Shown here piece after piece: positions 59,301-62,000 of a stretch of DNA of 62,000 bases. Under the pieces are notes generated by a model. That model was not told the origin of the DNA, ran no database searches, and saw only the letters and a list, made by a program, of their open reading frames with translations. The first letter of the stretch is position 1; every line of letters begins with the position of its first letter. Origin of the DNA: Glandiceps talaboti (lineage: Eukaryota > Hemichordata > Enteropneusta > Spengelidae); the NCBI RefSeq assembly GCF_964340395.1, contig NC_135557.1, forward strand, positions 13,123,546-13,185,545. The letters run 5' to 3'. Both the position numbers and the translations under genes were made by a program.

Positions 59301-59685
59301 AGAGGCAGACTTAGAGTATACATCCTTATTGTATATATTTGTAAGAGCTTGACTTCAAGTGCATACTAATATTGTATATCTTTATAAAGTTGCCTTGCTT
59401 GACTACAGCAATCGAATTGAAAATTAATTTTGAATGAAAATCGATTATCAAATGCAAGTGAAAATGAAAATGAATTTGATGAAAATCTTAAAAATGAAAA
59501 CGAATTTAAATTTGCATTCATGTTTACCACTTGTGGCCACTACATCATAAGTATGAAGAGGGTCTTATACGGTCGATACTTTCTTATTTATAGATAGCGG
59601 TGAGGACGGTGGTACCATTCCTACATTGAATAAATTACTCATCATGAATGTGATCATTGTGATGCTTGGGTTCATATACAACTAA
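50297..59685 (+). CDS. Small GPI-anchored three-CCP (sushi) protein, copy B
   Basis: Joining 50297-50304, 53714-53778, 54207-54377, 56173-56337, 58947-59117 and 59594-59685 gives 223 aa with no internal stop. Residues 1-24 are the signal peptide; CCP1, CCP2 and CCP3 span about 25-81, 82-136 and 137-193; the tail 194-223 is GPI-like (GEDGG, then LLIMNVIIVMLGFIYN to the end). Exon order, junction phases and splice sites match copy A. CCP2 is far less acidic than in A, and CCP3 lacks the extra cysteine pair. Role and ligand are unknown. A cell-surface binding or recognition function follows from CCP modules in general, not from anything specific here. Confidence 0.75.
50305..53713 (+). other. 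Intron 2 of gene B
   Basis: Colinear with intron 2 of A. It carries a B-only segment at about 50,692-51,456 (no recognised feature or target duplication) and the empty site for the foldback element near 52,222. The conserved stretch 51,457-52,210 includes the counterpart of the 68-codon frame rejected as coding. Confidence 0.7.
53714..53778 (+). CDS. Gene B exon 3: signal peptide
   Basis: 65 bases after ctttcag. The core reads FGFCFYIFFVCFLL, then NQDKADA as in copy A. The first half of the core has changed while the second half is identical. Confidence 0.75.
53800..54125 (+). repeat. About 55-bp minisatellite in intron 3 of gene B
   Basis: Five to six diverged units ('aatacaaatgtagatattg', 'tttaattattttgaaatat'), fewer than in copy A. 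Confidence 0.85.
54207..54377 (+). CDS. Gene B exon 4: CCP1
   Basis: 57 residues with four CCP cysteines and WTVPDNG. The acceptor is ttacccacag and the donor gtaaat. Replacements relative to A include T/K, H/D, L/F, E/K and E/V. Confidence 0.85.
54342..55281 (+). other. Tract identical to copy A apart from two indels
   Basis: Counterpart of 12,225-13,177. Immediately after it, B has about 0.7 kb (55,282-55,986) that A lacks, so the right edge of identity coincides with an indel junction. Confidence 0.75.
54996..55069 (+). pseudogene. Truncated CCP exon in intron 4 of gene B
   Basis: Same acceptor and frame as 12,878 in A, but a 14-base deletion brings a stop at 55,067-55,069. The two AATAAA hexamers are kept (55,117-55,122 and 55,133-55,138). 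Confidence 0.6.
56173..56337 (+). CDS. Gene B exon 5: CCP2 with an extra cysteine pair
   Basis: 55 residues: CPALPAPSCG, TGTTVTLTC, TTCTAGAW, LGDCTCP. It keeps the extra PSC and CTCP cysteines. Against copy A I count about fifteen replacement and three silent base changes. Confidence 0.85.
57355..57403 (+). pseudogene. CCP exon remnant next to the satellite (copy 3)
   Basis: The phrase 'ccacaattggcatgactgtt' again abuts the TGATG array, as at 14,562 and 17,346. Confidence 0.5.
57404..58165 (+). repeat. TGATG pentanucleotide satellite, array 3
   Basis: About 760 bp with an internal higher-order repeat of roughly 250-260 bp: the variant run 'gatttgatgtaaagtaatg' followed by 'gggatttgaagcaatgtg' occurs near 57,615 and again near 57,857. 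Confidence 0.95.
58947..59117 (+). CDS. Gene B exon 6: CCP3 without the extra cysteine pair
   Basis: 57 residues: CDALTVPSGG, PGTTVTLTC, TTCTAGEW, LGTCGST. Where A has PTCG and GGC this copy has PSGG and no second cysteine, so both partners of the extra pair are gone. Confidence 0.82.
59594..59685 (+). CDS. Gene B exon 7: GPI-anchor-like C-terminus
   Basis: The acceptor is tatttatag. The exon encodes DSGEDGGT, a short linker and the hydrophobic end. The intron before it is only 476 bases, against 2.5 kb in A. Confidence 0.8.
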
Positions 59686-59721
59686 AATCCAAAGTTATGA
59701 TGTGAGTTATATTTTATTTCA

Positions 59722-59727
59722 ATTAAA
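59722..59727 (+). promoter_or_regulatory. Candidate poly(A) signal ATTAAA, gene B
   Basis: Same position relative to the stop codon as in copy A. Confidence 0.45.
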
Positions 59728-59811
59728 TGATTTCACTTTGGTAGTTTACCTTCATGTTGGTCTTTAAATACTTACTCGTAATCTTATGTTTACATGTGTA
59801 TGCGTGTCTTT

Positions 59812-59836
59812 GTCTGTCTTTCTGTCTGTCTGTCTA

Positions 59837-59910
<74 letters not shown>

Positions 59911-59936
59911 TATCTGTATCTGTATCTGTATCTGTG
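59812..59936. repeat. (TCTG)n-(TA)n-(TATCTG)n microsatellite
   Basis: A run of about 35 TA units sits between TCTG and TATCTG units. Copy A has only TG-rich sequence here. Confidence 0.97.
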
Positions 59937-62000
59937 TGTCTCTGTTTATTCGAGTGTTTCTGTACCTGCCTATGCTCACGCTTGTGAGATATATTGATTT
60001 TAATCATTTGAGAAGTTCATTCTTAGAAATACAAAATCCATTCTCTTCTCTCTTTTTTTCGTAGATCAGAGAAAACATTTCTGGCATTACAGTATTCGCT
60101 TTTCGTCATATTCATTTACCATTCAACATATGTACTCATTAATATGCATGATATAATGCTAGCTGTAATACTTGATAAATTTCATGTTTATTTCTGTTGA
60201 TATTATTCATAATATATTTCATTTTTCTTTCCGATTCCAGGCTAGCTACCAAGCAAAACATTGAGGATGTTAATTATTAGAAATACCGTTTGATTTTTTA
60301 TCTATTATGCACAGCAATTCGTCTTTCTGTGTTCGATAGTGTACAACACATATTGTAGTAACTCTATGATATATAGAGAATGCAGACGTCATTCTCCATT
60401 CTACAACTCAAACTATCATTCCTTTCATTACATTTAGAGCCATTTCTAAATATGTATGATATTCAAAATGCAAAAAGACCTGAAATCTGGATGTCAAAAA
60501 TGTGTGTATGTGATGTACACTATCAAATAGTTGTAAGGGGATACAACATAGTTCTTTTACTTCAAAACGGCCATTATTCTGAGATTTTTTGTACTATTTT
60601 CTGGTTTTTAATGATTTTATCGTCATTCAATTTTGCGATTCTTCTTTAGAATATTTTTCTAAGACACCACTGCTAACAACATTCATTTCTATTTGGATAA
60701 CATGTAACCATTGTCTATTCAGGTATCCATTAATTGTGATCTTCAGAACAAAGATCTCATCCACGTGCACTGTCATATCATAGTATCCAGCACATGTTTG
60801 GCTATTAGTTTGTTTTTTGAAAAATTAATCTAACATTGTCTATCAACCATGTTTGTTTTCGTATGAATACACTAAATTATCCCTCTGTAAACATAAACTA
60901 TTTTCTTACTTGACTTTGTTGCTATGGATTCGTATACACTAATAACATTGTATGTAAACAATTACATATAGCAGAGTAAAGAATTATAACAAAGAAATGT
61001 GTTTTTCATCGGTGTTTTGTAGCTCCCAGTGTAACTTTGTTAAACTGAAATCAACCAATTGTACTTGTCAATATATGGGTTTGTAACTGAACACATATAA
61101 AGAATAACACCCAATCAATATTTATGTATATGTATGTGCACGTGGACAGAGAAGAATCAAACTAGGCAAAACAAACGTTATGAAAATGACCTTTGGAAGT
61201 TATACTCAACATAATATCATTTAATAAATTCTTTCTTTCAAATTTGTAATCAGCTATATACTGGAGATACTGTAGGGTACTTTTTGACTTTGTTTACTTA
61301 AACTCATTCAAATTATCGATACAAGTACTTAACATTGCACACGTGACTTCTTATTGACTATGTTAACCAATAATGGATTGTCTGAATGATATCATAGGCA
61401 AGGCATAATTACGACATGCATACATGACGATTGGTGTTTGCTATGACGTTACAATGGATGGTATAAACACAATGGGTTGTTATTATAGTCAATATAGTGA
61501 TCGCCCTCTATGTTTTGGATGACAGAGTAACTGAGCTAAACATTAATTTGAATATTCATGTATCCTTATTTACACAACAAAGCAATTCAAAAGAAATAAG
61601 ATCACCTCTGTAAGTAACTAATACTTGTGGTAAAACACCTTGTCCACCATGATTTTACGTGCAATGTCGTTATCATGTCTGCTGATTGTGCTATTGTTAA
61701 GACAACCCAACTTTGGAATAAAAACTCCATCATATGTCATGGAGAATATTGTATACCCTAGTGAGGTTAATTGTTCATTCATCGTCAACAAATATTCTGA
61801 ATTGTGTTAAATGTCACTTTAGACTGTTTTCGTGTAAAGTCAAATGGATGGATTTATATCTCAACTAAAATCCATCACTTTAAAAACCATAAATTCAAAC
61901 ATTGAAAATCTAACAAACTTGTACATTATTCAAAACATCCCAAGTTTAGGTAAATTTGACAGAAAGGGATTCTATCTCGACTAAGTCAAAGTTCAAAAAA
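59937..62000 (+). other. 3' flank of gene B to the window end
   Basis: Colinear with 18,600-20,510. The alternative acceptor of copy A is mutated here (near 60,232). No other gene is recognised, and the homology continues past the window edge. Confidence 0.6.

Overview
The window is eukaryotic and almost certainly from an invertebrate animal. It is AT-rich, has GT-AG introns bounding small extracellular-domain exons, carries very long tetranucleotide microsatellites, and contains relics of Penelope-like and LINE retroelements and a tRNA-derived SINE. A marine lophotrochozoan or similar genome would fit, but the sequence alone does not fix the phylum. No bacterial-type gene, operon or CRISPR array is present. 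Most long open frames are read-through of microsatellites.

Only two host genes can be supported, and they are tandem paralogues in the same orientation (+). Copy A spans about 4.9-18.4 kb and copy B about 49.1-59.7 kb. Each has a 5' UTR exon, an exon carrying the ATG, a signal-peptide exon, three complement-control-protein (CCP/sushi) exons and a terminal exon encoding a GPI-anchor-like tail. The spliced models give 225 aa (A) and 223 aa (B), with every coding junction after the first in phase 1. I do not recognise a named orthologue; this looks like a lineage-specific family of small GPI-anchored sushi proteins. Both genes share a promoter of two octamer motifs, a CCAAT box, a TATA-like box and an initiator, and a start-stop upstream ORF in the leader.

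The two genes lie in a head-to-tail duplication. Homology runs from about 3.56 kb (weakly from 0.13 kb) to at least 20.5 kb in copy A, and from about 48.4 kb (weakly 47.83 kb) to the window end in copy B. The copies differ by indels, by a 2.7 kb foldback element present only in intron 2 of A, and by many replacement changes in the CCP2 exon. A tract of about 0.94 kb around intron 4 is nevertheless identical apart from two indels, which suggests recent gene conversion. Within each gene the CCP2 and CCP3 exons were multiplied together with their flanking introns. A five-base TGATG satellite follows a decayed CCP exon fragment at three loci.

The middle of the window (about 20.5-47.8 kb) has no gene I can support. 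It holds three diverged copies of one block (28.7-32.0, 36.2-37.0, 45.8-47.5 kb), two copies of another (33.7-34.6, 43.0-44.0 kb), an inverted-repeat element built from 21-bp units (29.4-30.35 kb), a tRNA-derived SINE with target-site duplication (35.15-35.45 kb), LINE 3' ends (37.9-39.0 kb), and a 5'-truncated Penelope-like element (40.0-41.2 kb). That element keeps an open GIY-YIG endonuclease frame and a degenerate hammerhead ribozyme just downstream of its stop codon.
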